Position numbers and translations under genes: made by a program
DNA from: Solen grandis
Lineage: Eukaryota > Mollusca > Bivalvia > Adapedonta > Solenidae
Reading direction: 5' to 3'
NCBI GenBank assembly: GCA_021229015.1
Contig: CM037782.1
Span: forward strand, 63,674,108-63,738,107
Length of the DNA stretch: 64,000 nt
Shown: positions 1 to 9,520 of the stretch, in pieces
Layout of the letters: the number at the start of each line of letters is the position of its first letter
Numbering within the stretch: the stretch's first letter is position 1
The notes under the pieces: model-generated
The model's database searches: none
Seen by the model: only the letters and a program-made list of their open reading frames with translations
What the model was told of the DNA's origin: nothing

Positions 1-43
1 CTCATAGTATTTTTTTTATTTCAATGTCAAACACGTTTAACAG

Positions 44-214
44 TCATAATTGATAATGACACACATTTTCTATTTCTTCGATTTTTCTTTTCTCATCCGG
101 GAGGTTTTCTCTGATCCACTTATTGAATATCCTCAGATCTGAGTCAGTTTTCTTTAAGGTGTTCACTGGCGTATTATCTTTAATGAATTTATTTATTTCT
201 TCGTCGCTCAACAT
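44..214 (-). CDS. Crypton/KIAA1958-like N-terminal domain fragment
   Basis: A 56-codon minus-strand frame from ATG (214-212) to TGA (46-44). It reads MLSDEEIN, then FIKDNTPVNTLKKTDSDL, then RIFNKWIRENLPDE. As I recall it, this pattern (FI-x-x-NT-x-x-NT-x-x-K-T-x-SDLR-x-F-x-x-W) is the N-terminal helical domain of KIAA1958/ZMYM/KCTD1-type proteins derived from Crypton tyrosine recombinases, which are abundant in bivalves. In those proteins the domain runs on into a PPAELD-like segment. Here the similarity ends after EEIE and a stop follows within ten codons, so this is either a truncated copy or an exon with a weak donor (a GTGTGT follows GAAAAT). No recombinase catalytic residues are present. 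Only 43 bases remain to the window edge. Function cannot be assigned. Confidence 0.5.
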   Translation of the reverse strand: MLSDEEINKFIKDNTPVNTLKKTDSDLRIFNKWIRENLPDEKRKIEEIENVCHYQL

Positions 215-341
215 GATTTTGTTTTCTTTGCAGACGAACTACGATCAAAATGTATAGACGCTTTATCTTATAAATTTTAACGAGCGTCTGGTGATTAAAG
301 GGAGGTAAGTCGTAATGGAATAACCAATTTGACATACAGAG

Positions 342-375
342 TTATCCGAGTCCAATATGGATTATATTTTGGACT
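342..375 (-). CDS. possible last exon of the MIF-like gene
   Basis: A weak candidate. On the minus strand an acceptor-like TTCAATTTCAG ends at 376. If joined in phase 2 to the exon ending at 715, it reads R-VQNIIHIGLG and then TAA. MIF proteins normally end with about 20 residues containing a YIN motif, which is not seen here, so the assignment rests only on phase and the acceptor. Confidence 0.18.
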
Positions 376-714
376 CTGAAATTGAATCCAATATGGAAAT
401 CTATTTGTACATCACGTGGTGGAAATGCTGAAATGCTATTGGGTGATCAGTGATAGGTGTGAAATAAACATAAATATAAATTAACACTATACAGCTATTC
501 AAATAACACTTAAATCAAGTAATTTAAATTCATCCCTTAAGATGGTCCCGTTTTCATAACACTACTTCAGAAATTTTCATTTTTTACATTATTCTCACAT
601 CCTTGTTAAAACTCATGTTTTAAGAATCGTATTTTAGTACAGACCCTGTTTTCGAGAACACGGGACCATTACAATAAGTTTTGCCTAAAACAGAAAACAA
701 AACGAGCATCATAC

Positions 715-890
715 CTGTCTTTAGGTACTTGAAACTGTTCCTGTATGAACTTTGCAATATCCTCAGCAATTTTGACTTTTGTTGCTGTGTTGATGCTGTC
801 CGAGTTGTGATGCACGTCTATATTCATCGCCTTGTCCAGGGTCCCGGCACGAACCATCGCCACACCGGTGTGTAACTCTATGGTAACATT
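715..890 (-). CDS. MIF-like tautomerase-fold protein, exon 2
   Basis: Minus-strand exon of 176 nt between a CACAAG acceptor (ending 891) and a CAG|GTATGA donor (intron from 714). It enters in phase 0 and leaves after two bases of a codon. The product runs NVTIELHTGVAMVRAGTL through FIQEQFQVPKDR. Length, phases and the terminal (P)xDR match the central exon of macrophage migration inhibitory factor, which in vertebrates is 173 nt and also ends after ...PDR. The CxxC (CALC) redox motif of vertebrate MIF is absent; the equivalent stretch reads KAMN. MIF proteins form small trimers and act as secreted cytokines or tautomerases. The assignment rests on fold-length pattern and exon structure, not on high identity. 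Confidence 0.55.
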
Positions 891-917
891 CTTGTGAAGA
901 AATAATAAAGAACTTTT

Positions 918-1012
918 TTAAAAAAAAAAAAACAATACTAAATGCATGTTTTCTAAAAAAAATAAATAAATAAATAAATAAATAAAAAAAAAAAAACAAA
1001 AAAAAACAACAA
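918..1012. repeat. A-rich low-complexity tract with (AAAT)n
   Basis: A run of A-rich sequence containing AAAT and AAC repeats, lying in the intron of the MIF-like gene. Low-information ORFs read from it are artefacts. Confidence 0.9.
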
Positions 1013-1133
1013 CAACAAAAAAACAATACAAGTATTTCAAATAATTTTGAATTAAACATGTCTATCAGTAGATTCATTTAATGATAATTGTTTTTAAATT
1101 TAATCTCTGTGGATGAAAACTATTTTATCTTAC

Positions 1134-1232
1134 TTTTTCCTCTGTTTGCAACAACTTGCAAATGAATTTAGATGCGCATAGCAGGAAGTCGTCACTGCTT
1201 CCAGACCTCGTGACGTTAGTTCTCATCACCAT
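1134..1232 (-). CDS. MIF-like tautomerase-fold protein, exon 1
   Basis: Minus-strand exon of 33 codons from ATG (1232-1230) to an AAA|GTAAGA donor (intron from 1133), phase 0, joining in frame to the exon at 890. It reads MVMRTNVTRSGSSDDFLLCA, then SKFICKLLQTEEK. The TNV motif followed by an acidic segment and an amphipathic helix resembles the first MIF exon, which also ends in phase 0. The residue after Met is Val, not the catalytic Pro-1 of MIF tautomerases. If this start is right, the protein lacks the catalytic proline. The frame is open upstream to another Met (about 1307), so the start is uncertain. An alternative is a diverged or non-enzymatic MIF paralogue. Confidence 0.5.
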
Positions 1233-1439
1233 GGAAACACGTGACATGGTTATCTGGGTAAAATACAACGTCACACACACGATAACCTCTACATCAATTA
1301 TAATCATTATAATTATTATACTAATAAGTACATGTTTTGTTGCTGAGAAGACTCATATAATGTATTTGTTGCAATGCAAAAACTTTCAAATGAAATTAGG
1401 GCGAAACGGTTGCACTAGTGGATCCAGGTACTCATAACG

Positions 1440-3069
1440 AATGCATTGAAGGGGCACAAGTGGGCATCAGGGGTCAGGGGTTCGGACACCGGGACCACTG
1501 AGCGACTCAGCGAGCCTTAGGCCAAATGACACCTCATCAACCTCTTATCAGCTGTTAAGCCTGACACAATTAGTTCAAAGTCACTCAATTATATTAAGAA
1601 GTAAATTTTACTAACATGTTTAACGTTCCACCGGTACCTTCACATATCGGCCAACTCGGACGGGGCACGCGTCCTAGAGTCATCACCCCACCCACGCCTA
1701 GGTAAATTGAGTGGGACCGCTGTAACGTTCACATGATTTGATTAATTAGCAGCTAGTTAATTCACCTTTTCAAAACAGTTTTGTAGTTAGGTAATGTGAG
1801 TTATTAATTAGATTCAATCTGTGGTTCGTTAAAGCTCGAAAAAAAAAGAACTGATTTGATAACATCAAACTTGTATTCATACATTCTGATGATATTGATT
1901 TCTTTTTACATTCAATATGACATTTGCGTAATTGTTTTCTTCAATTCAATACAAAATGTAAAAAAAAAAAAAAAAAAAAAAAAATGTTAGCTTTTTACTA
2001 AAACAACATCTTTAAAAATGTGTGCACCTTCTCCCAATAGTGTGTAATGTTTTGATAGAAACGTGTGCTTGCGCTCCCCGCATACGACAGGGCTCTAAGT
2101 ATGACTCGAAATTAATTAAATAAGCACAATACTTTATGATGTTCGCACAGGTAGCAGTGACAGTCCGGCATTCCTAAACATGTTCAAGTAACATTGAAAT
2201 GAAAATGAGAGATAACTTCAGTGGTTCGATCTGTGTCTCCATGACATTCTTGTAAGACTACAAAGCATAATAGAATGTCATTACATGTACAAGGGAGTAG
2301 CAAAGATATGTAAACCTCACTAACCGTTTCTATTCTCGTCTCGTATAAAACAGATGAACATATGTCGTGTTCATTTAAGTATACGCGTATTAGCTAAAAC
2401 ATAAGCGGTTAATGCATTTCACTTTGCTTTTAATAAATGTGAAACATAATTGATAATCAATAGTTTATTATATCTCTTACCTTTTGCTATGTAGCCAGCA
2501 ATCCTGAGCAAGGTATGTTTACAATCCGCGTGACATACGCGATTCAAATCTGGCTTATATACATATTCAATTCAGATAGAGTTTTATAAATGGCTAGTTG
2601 AAGGGTATCGATTGATTTTTAAAAAGTGCTATAGGTAGCCTTTCAAACGGACATAAAGATGGATTTGTTCAGTCTTAACGCTACTGGTCGTCTGCACCAC
2701 ACAGTTAAAAATAAATATAGGCTATATGTGTGTTTGTGCACTGAGCTTTAGTCGCATTTCCAGTGTTGATAGTAAAGTTGATGTTAAAAAAAGTTTGTGA
2801 TACAAGTTTATGATTCTAGCATGTTAACCTCCTCATATATACTTTTGACGCTCTATGGTCCTAAACGACCGAGAAACCCAGTTAAAACATTATCAATCCC
2901 ATTCCAGACCTGAAGCGACAGATAAACTGATCACCTGCGAGTTATCGCAGTGATGGTTTAGCGTTCATAGCTTCATGGGTCCTCTATGGAAAGGTTAGCA
3001 TATTAGTACCAAATACACACGTTTTGGCCTATTGGTTGACGCATCATAATTTAACATATAAGCCTCCTT
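1440..3069. other. intergenic, no gene seen
   Basis: AT-rich sequence without a convincing exon on either strand. It includes a 25-base poly(A) at 1960-1984. No recognised repeat. Confidence 0.6.
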
Positions 3070-3270
3070 TGTTTAGATTATTTGCGTTTAACATCCCACT
3101 GATAGTATCTCAGTCATAAGGGACAAAATAGTGTTAACACACGGTGGTATGTAACATGATACCGCACCCAGACACCTTGCAACCAGTCTAGTAACTACCC
3201 TTATCATGCTTTGCGCCAAGAAAGGGAATGTGGTATGTCGTGACCGATGCTCAAGCTCACCACCTCCGGC
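3070..3270 (-). repeat. tRNA-derived SINE (family S1), degraded copy
   Basis: Shares the conserved S1 body (plus-strand reading TTTAACATCCCACTGAT, GATACCGCACCCAG) with seven other copies here. The tRNA-like head at the right end is degraded. By position of the head the element is oriented on the minus strand. It might be the molluscan V-SINE 'RUDI' or a relative; not verified. Confidence 0.65.
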
Positions 3271-3350
3271 CATTGTAAACTTTCAGTCTGTGTGATTGTG
3301 TACACTACAGGGATGTTCAAGCAAACTCATTGATACTTTAGATATGTTCT

Positions 3351-3508
3351 GTTTGTTTACTTTAACGTCCCACCGACAGTATTTCAGTCATTTGGAGACG
3401 ATGTCTACTTGAGATATAGTGCTGCCACTGCAGTATCACGTCGTAGACATGAGGTATGATACCACACCCAGTCACATTATCCTGAACCGGGCCAACCAGT
3501 CCAAATGT
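3351..3508 (-). repeat. tRNA-derived SINE (S1), truncated
   Basis: S1 body from TTTAACGTCCCACCGACAGT to GGGCCAACCAGTCC. The tRNA-like head is missing (5'-truncated on the minus strand). A GA microsatellite follows. Confidence 0.75.
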
Positions 3509-3532
3509 ATGTATATATTATGTAAAACATGC

Positions 3533-3581
3533 AGAGAGAGAGAGAGAGAGAGAGAGAGCGCTAGAGAGAGCTAGAGAGAGG
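3533..3581. repeat. (GA)n microsatellite
   Basis: About 13 perfect GA units followed by imperfect GCTAGAGAGA units. Confidence 0.95.
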
Positions 3582-4044
3582 ATTATAGAGAAGATTATGT
3601 AACTATTTTGACAGTTTAAACCGTTATTATAAATGTTTTTTAATCTTCAGAAACGCCGGGAGATTGACGTTCCAAGACGTTTAAGATTGTTGATTCAAGT
3701 AGACAGAAATACTGCCTTAGACTTCCTATGTATATCTTTACTATTCCAGTGATAACGTTGTATCCTTATTTACGTACAGATATAATTATCACGAAATTTT
3801 ACGAAGCATTACGAGATTTGCTTAATTTAATAATTAAGTCGTAAATTCTCTTTGTTATTAAAACTTGTTATCAGTACATTTCGAAATATGTTTACGTAAA
3901 ATTTACACAATTACTCAACATGTTAATGTTGACATTGTGCAGTGTGATAATGTCCTCGGCTTCAATATCATCTAGTGTTAAGATATTATGTATGTCTAGT
4001 ACATCCGTTAAATAAGCTTCATTAATAGTGTCAGTGATTTTATA

Positions 4045-4345
4045 TGTTTGTTTAGGTTTAAAGTCCCACAGACAGTATTTGAGTCATTTGTGGACTTTGC
4101 ATGGGACAAATATAAGCTTGCCACACTGTGATATCATGTCGTTGGCTTGTGACACGATACCACACCCAGACATATTATCCAGGCACTGGGACAACCAGGC
4201 CTAAAAATGCCTTATATGATGAACCTTAAGCAAGGAAGCTATACCATTACTGTTCTTTATACAACCTTTGTAGTCGTGACCGGGGATCGAAACCCACGGC
4301 CTCCAGATTCAAGGGCGGACGCTTAAATTACTAGGTCACAGTGTA
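4045..4345 (-). repeat. tRNA-derived SINE (S1), near full length
   Basis: The most complete copy. On the minus strand the head contains a B-box-like GGTTTCGATCCCCGG within the tRNA-like region, followed by the conserved body that ends in a TTTAAAC-rich tail. The tRNA-like head and body together identify a SINE transcribed by RNA polymerase III. Confidence 0.8.
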
Positions 4346-4424
4346 TAATTGTATAAGTTTGGCATTAGAAAGCTTACATAGAAGTAAATACGGGAATTTC
4401 TAGTTAGGTGTTATGCTATACAAT

Positions 4425-4611
4425 TTGTTTGTTAGATTTAACGTCCTATCGACATTATTCAGTCATTTGGAGGCGATGTCTACTTGAGTCAGATAGAGTG
4501 CCAAACTGTGTCAGTACCAATTTTTTACGACTTTGGTATGTCGCGGCCGGGGAACCGAACCCACGACCTCCCGATTCCGGGGCGGACGCTCTAACCACTC
4601 AGCCACCGGGA
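4425..4611 (-). repeat. tRNA-derived SINE (S1) with internal deletion
   Basis: The tRNA-like head (minus strand CGGTGGCTGAGTGGTTAGAG, B box GGTTCGGTTCC) is joined directly to the far end of the body; about 110 bases of the middle are missing compared with the copy at 4045. The best-preserved tRNA-like head in the window. Confidence 0.8.
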
Positions 4612-4881
4612 TCGGGATATGCAATTTTGAAATAATGATAATAGCAATTATTTCTACTACTACAATCACCGATAATAATTATTATTATATTCATCATAAG
4701 TATCAATATAGTTGATTCCACAATACGAGTTAAGTATCATTATGTAATCAATTATGACATAGTCGAAAATTGAAGTGACGGTCCCCGCTAGGTGGATGGG
4801 TACCATGTCACCCGTCTAAAGTGCAATACTGCATATAGGTCGCAATAAATCTGTCTAAAGTAGTCCAGTCTACAAATGACC

Positions 4882-4913
<32 letters not shown>

Positions 4914-6296
4914 CAACATCAACTTGAATCAAATACAATGATAAACGAGGCGATAAGTAAATGCATTTTTTGAATATTGAATTTGGATTCTTTAAACAGG
5001 TTGAAATATCAGTGCAGGTCATAGCTAATAATGTTTGAAACGATTTTAATTATTTTCAAATCTAAACTTGAGTAAGATGAGTATTGGGTACCTCGCCTGG
5101 ATTTCAGCGTAAAAGGATGTTTTATAACTTGATGGGGTCAATTTTGCAACATACATAGATCAAACGTCTTAAATATTTTTTTTTGAGATTCTTATAGCTG
5201 ATTGTAATATCTTTTTGACGGTTAATTTACGCCAAGGAAAGAAATGTTTCGAAACCATCGGTTCAGGTGTCAATAAATGTATCGCGATTGATTAGTAAGC
5301 GTAGTGTTAAAGGGAAATAACTGCATCTGGATTTGGATTATCAAGTTGTTCACTAGTAATTGCCAATACATAATAATTTTAAAACTACATCAAAACTCAA
5401 ATAAAAATATATATACATGCATTTTGAATGTATAGAATTTTGCATAGAAGCGTTACATAAATAATGATTTTTTCTTTGGGTTTCAGGGAAGTTTAAGTCA
5501 AAAGAAATCACGCATTTCTTATACAATACGCCAAGTAAGATTCAATTTTAATGTGATTGTTAAGGGTGTATGCTACCATCTTTTTTCATCGATAGAATTA
5601 TCTGGTTTTCACATATTCTATGTAAAATAATATGCTGAATACGAAAAAGTACAAAGAATGATAGGTCACTGTGTTCGTTTTTATGTTACGTTTGTACATC
5701 CATGGTAACCGTTTCTAATAAATACCTAAAACATACATCTCTCGCTAAAAAATCATGGAATTTTTGGAAAAGGGAGGAAATAAAATAGCATCATATTCAT
5801 ACATTTTTTTAAATTTTTATCAGAAAATCCTTAAAAACTTTTAATTTTCTTTTATTATTATTTTTATTTTTCTAATAAATACTGAATTTCTCTATTGGTT
5901 GTTTGATCAAAACAATGAAAAATGTATAAGTCACCGTTTTCAAGCTACTGAGCTGTTTCTATGGTAACGTTTAAATCACTTAAACATACTAAATTCATTT
6001 CAAATTAATAAACTATTTGAAAAGAAAATCTTATAAATATAAACAAATGTCCCTTCCTGGCGAATCAACCCTTTAAGCGTAGCTGTGCTGACATTTTGAC
6101 AGATCATATCCAAACATTAGGAGTATTCGAAAAAGATTACACCTAACATATCCGAGACAATGCGATTGTAAACTGTAACACACGAACTTGAATGCTTTTG
6201 TTTCCCAGTTTAACAATATTATAAAGTTTCAAGCAAAAAAGAATTCTTATTATAGCTTTTTTAAATAAATAAATTATTTACTGCGTATAAATACCA
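4612..6296. other. intergenic, no gene seen
   Basis: AT-rich, with a 29-base poly(A) at about 4882-4910. No exon-like segment or repeat I can name. Confidence 0.6.
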
Positions 6297-6434
6297 AACC
6301 CCCGCCGCGACATAACAAAGTCTTAAAAAATGGTTTTGATATAGCTCTCTTGCTTGGCTCTCAGCATATTAGAGTAGTTCCAGGATTGGTTGGCTCGTTG
6401 TCAGGATAATGTGACTGGGTGTTGTACACCACAT
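6297..6434 (+). repeat. SINE S1, left half, split by an insertion
   Basis: Plus-oriented S1: CCGCGACATAACAAAGTC through GTGACTGGGTGTTG. It breaks off at ACACCACAT (6426-6434) and resumes after a 307-bp insertion at 6742. Confidence 0.75.
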
Positions 6435-6741
6435 CAAACTCCGCCGCTGTAGTTACCCCCCCCCCCCCCCTTACATTTGTCGATAACCACTGCCACCAGA
6501 AGTAGATTTCGGCTGATGTAGGCCGGATCACTTATGACTAGTTTTGAATATATCATACCAGTTTCCTAATATTTCACGAAAATAACACTCATGATTTCGA
6601 CAAAAGTAAAAAATCAAATCATATAACATTAATTTATAAAACTATAAATGTTGGTCACATGGTTACAACTATCATCACGTGACTTGTGTGTTGGCAGTGG
6701 TTAAAGTAGCGTAGCGTGATGTAACCGGTGCGCGGAGTTTG
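6435..6741. mobile_element. 307-bp MITE inserted in a SINE
   Basis: The segment begins CAAACTCCGC and ends GCGGAGTTTG, a perfect 10-bp terminal inverted repeat. A second matching block lies just inside (GTTAC near 6452, GTAAC at 6721) and another further in (AACCACTGCCA near 6486, TGGCAGTGGTT near 6693). The flanks ACACCACAT and ATACCACAT are a 7-9 bp target duplication of SINE sequence. It contains a poly(C) run (6456-6470) and no ORF. The superfamily is not assigned; an 8-bp duplication would suggest hAT. Confidence 0.75.
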
Positions 6742-6862
6742 ATACCACATGTCTACGGCGTGATACTGCAGTGTGGCAGAACTATATCTGTCTCAAGTAA
6801 ACATCGTCTCCAAATGACTGAAATACTGTCGGTGGGACGTTAGATCCAATAAACAAACATAA
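6742..6862 (+). repeat. SINE S1, right half of the split copy
   Basis: Continues from the left half with ATACCACATGTCTACGGCG through GGTGGGACGTTAGATCC, ending AAACAAACA. Together the halves make one S1 element. Confidence 0.75.
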
Positions 6863-7007
6863 ATACCAAAACACGTCATTTGATATTCGAGTAGTTAGAG
6901 TAGTTAAAACACAACTCAAATATCCAGGGCATTTAAAAATTGTGTATAACATTCGTTGCAAATTCATATAAAACTCTCTTAAGGTAATTCTTCCATCATT
7001 AAGTTAT

Positions 7008-7175
7008 TATCATGGTCCTTCAAATGCTTAAAGAGTTTCAGAGATTCAAGCATCCATTAACAATGAGGTATAGGCTCCTTTGCTTAAAGTTTATAGAGGC
7101 TTGCAATTATTATAAAACTCCCATGATCACTTGATGGACTATGACCACAATTTAACGATGGATGGATTACCTTAA
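7008..7175. repeat. interspersed repeat R1
   Basis: Shares blocks GGTCCTTCAAATGCTT, TCACTTGATGGAC and GATGGATNGATTAC in the same order with 32238-32400. Two dispersed copies show it is a repeat; its class is unknown. Confidence 0.6.
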
Positions 7176-7968
7176 ACTCGTTCAGGAAGAAGTAAGTTCG
7201 AAAAATAAAAGCTGATTAAGACGATAACCAATCAACGTGGAAATGACGATGTTGTTTACCAGTCGACAGCCGTGATTGTGAACTTCCTTTAGATGTTATA
7301 GTTATCTTCATATATATTTACACTGTGTATCACCATTATTGAGTGTTTGATAAAGAGTTAAAGATATGAAGCGGGACGATCCCATGCATTAAAGGCGAGT
7401 AGAAAATGGGAACATGTTTCAAAAACAATCAAATATGTAACTTTCATTAAAAGTTATAACTTCGTATTTACAACCAGCATAGTCTGTTTCATTTGAATTT
7501 GTTGCTTAGTGATATGCACAAGCAATGCTTTAGATTCTCGGCGTCCGAATTTACAACTTCAAGAGGTTGGCCCCGTGATTTCTCTCGGTTAAAACTAGTA
7601 ATAATTTGATATGGGAGTGTGTCTTCCATAGCTGCATATTGAAAAGGGTATACACAGCCAGGAACCTATATTACCAAGATCGTCATTGACGTGGGTGTGG
7701 CAAACATTATTTACCCTATACTTACTGTGGCACAAGTTATAAGTCTTTATCTGAAACATTTATCAAGTTGTCTTTAAACACTTAAATCCGCAAAAGGTTA
7801 TACTTAAATGTTCAAGTGGTCTATTTCAAAGCCGGGGGAAAAACCCAGTGACAGTTAACAGTTTCTTCAAAATCAAGACCCCATATGGGCATCTGACATA
7901 AAACAATATATATACATGGCATACCTGAAAGGCAAAACAAAATGGCACACATTACACAGTAACTAAAT

Positions 7969-8210
7969 TTAACCCTTTCCCTCATAGAGGACACCATGAA
8001 AAGACCTATGCGAACAGCATAAAACCAGATCAGCCTGCGAGTAACTCGCAGGCTGATCAGGTTTTATGCTGTTCGCTGCTCCTCAATGGTCTGGAAATGA
8101 AGATTTTGTAATTAAATTTGGTAAGGTTTAACTGTGGTTTTCTGCAGATCAGGCTTTATGTGATACCTATTGAGGGCGTCAAAATGAGTCTATATGAGGG
8201 AAAGGGTTAA
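7969..8210 (+). mobile_element. piggyBac-type MITE-A copy 1
   Basis: 242 bp bounded by TTAA, with inverted termini CCCTTTCCCTCATA. The centre is a 67-bp hairpin (8010-8076): arms of 32 nt with one mismatch around a 3-nt loop. No coding capacity. It forms an inverted pair with copy 2 at 8503. Confidence 0.85.
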
Positions 8211-8502
8211 GGAAATTTATAAAGTATGTTTTAAATCAGTTTTGTTAAAAAAATTAACTTCCGAATATTTATATGGAATGTTTAAAAAAGACGATAATGA
8301 AGTTTATCCCCTAAAGTGTTAGTAATGACAAACTCTTAATTCTCTAGCAATATTTTCAAATCTGCCTATTTCTATAGGCAACTTATGATTCATAAACCTT
8401 AATTTACAAAGTGAATTGGCAGATAAAAGGTAACAGATTAAAGTAATTTTTAAACACAAGATCTTGCTTATACTATCTATAGTTAAACATTTACTGGAAT
8501 TG

Positions 8503-8744
8503 TTAACCATTTCCCTCATATAGACCCATTTTGACGCACTCAATAGGTACCACATAAAGCCTGATCTGCAGAAAACCACAGTTAAACCTTACCAAATTTA
8601 ATTACAAAATCCTCATTTCCAGACCACTGAGGAGCAGCGAACAGCATAAAACCTGATCAGCCTGCGAGTTACTCGCAGGCTGATCTGGTTTTATGTTGTT
8701 CGCATAGGTCTTTTCATGGTGTCCTCTATGAGGGAAAGGGTTAA
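8503..8744 (-). mobile_element. piggyBac-type MITE-A copy 2
   Basis: Reverse orientation relative to copy 1, with 292 bp between them. The left terminus has a substitution (CCATTTCCCTCATA). The internal hairpin is intact. Confidence 0.85.
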
Positions 8745-9284
8745 CGGTACTGCCGCAACTTTGTTTGAACTGATCATTAATTCTGGTTTTAATTATACTC
8801 TTAAAATACAGTTTCTGATGGAGTCTTCTGTTCTTTCCAATAATTTGACATACCAAGATTATTCAAATTGACTTTAATATAACTGACACAGATATAATAT
8901 TCAGCACCACTAAACATTGAGGACGTGTCCGGTAGACTAGAGGTGTCATCGTTTACCATTGCGAAATCTCCGAATCAAAGTCCTGATAGCACAAAAGCAT
9001 CACTGCATGTCATATAATTGTAAGAGCATGTGTACTTTTAACCATGTCTGACCCTTATTTATTATAAATATCATAACATATAATTATGTAGATATATTGC
9101 AATTTAAACCATAAAAGCTGTGAAACCTAATAACTTACAAACACAAAGGTTCACACAGTGCTTGAAAAACGGCCCAGAAGGTGATGGAGATGCTATAATC
9201 AGTGGAAAGCTTATATTTTTCTTAGACTGATACATCTCCCATAGAAATCGACGAAGAAATTAAATACGGGTAATTTTCTATTTT
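8745..9284. other. intergenic, no feature seen
   Basis: AT-rich, without repeats or exons I can support. Confidence 0.5.
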
Positions 9285-9520
9285 CGAGCGGATCCAAATG
9301 TTGACAGTGTGGTCTTGGTCTGGTACCCTCGATGACGTCACGGTCACGGGTGGTAAGTCGTCATATTATTGTCTCGAAGTTTTGACATTTCAGTTGGCGC
9401 CCCTCCAACACAAAATATGGTAGGTGTTTTCTGTCATGTAGCGTCACTGAAAAGGTGCCGTCATGACAGCGCGACGGCGCAAAATGTGCTTTTTGTCGTG
9501 TTCGTGCGCTAACTGGCGAT
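9285..9520. other. GC-richer island with splice-site-like motifs
   Basis: A local rise in GC with CpG-containing motifs (GATGACGTCACGGTCACGGG, CATGACAGCGCGACGGCGC), unlike its AT-rich neighbours. TGACGTCA is a perfect CRE-type octamer (ATF/CREB site). An ATG frame (MLTVWSWSGTLDDVTVTG) meets GGTAAGTCG, and after a possible 50-bp intron ending TTTCAG reads VGAPPTQNM before another GTAGGT. It could be a promoter, a short coding remnant or a repeat; I cannot decide. Confidence 0.3.

Noticed and set aside
1156..1437. A 93-codon plus-strand frame
   Set aside because: It is antisense to the MIF-like first exon and ends in simple ATT repeats.
4500..4611. Possible tRNA gene (good A and B boxes)
   Set aside because: No full cloverleaf, and the sequence continues into a SINE body shared with seven other loci.
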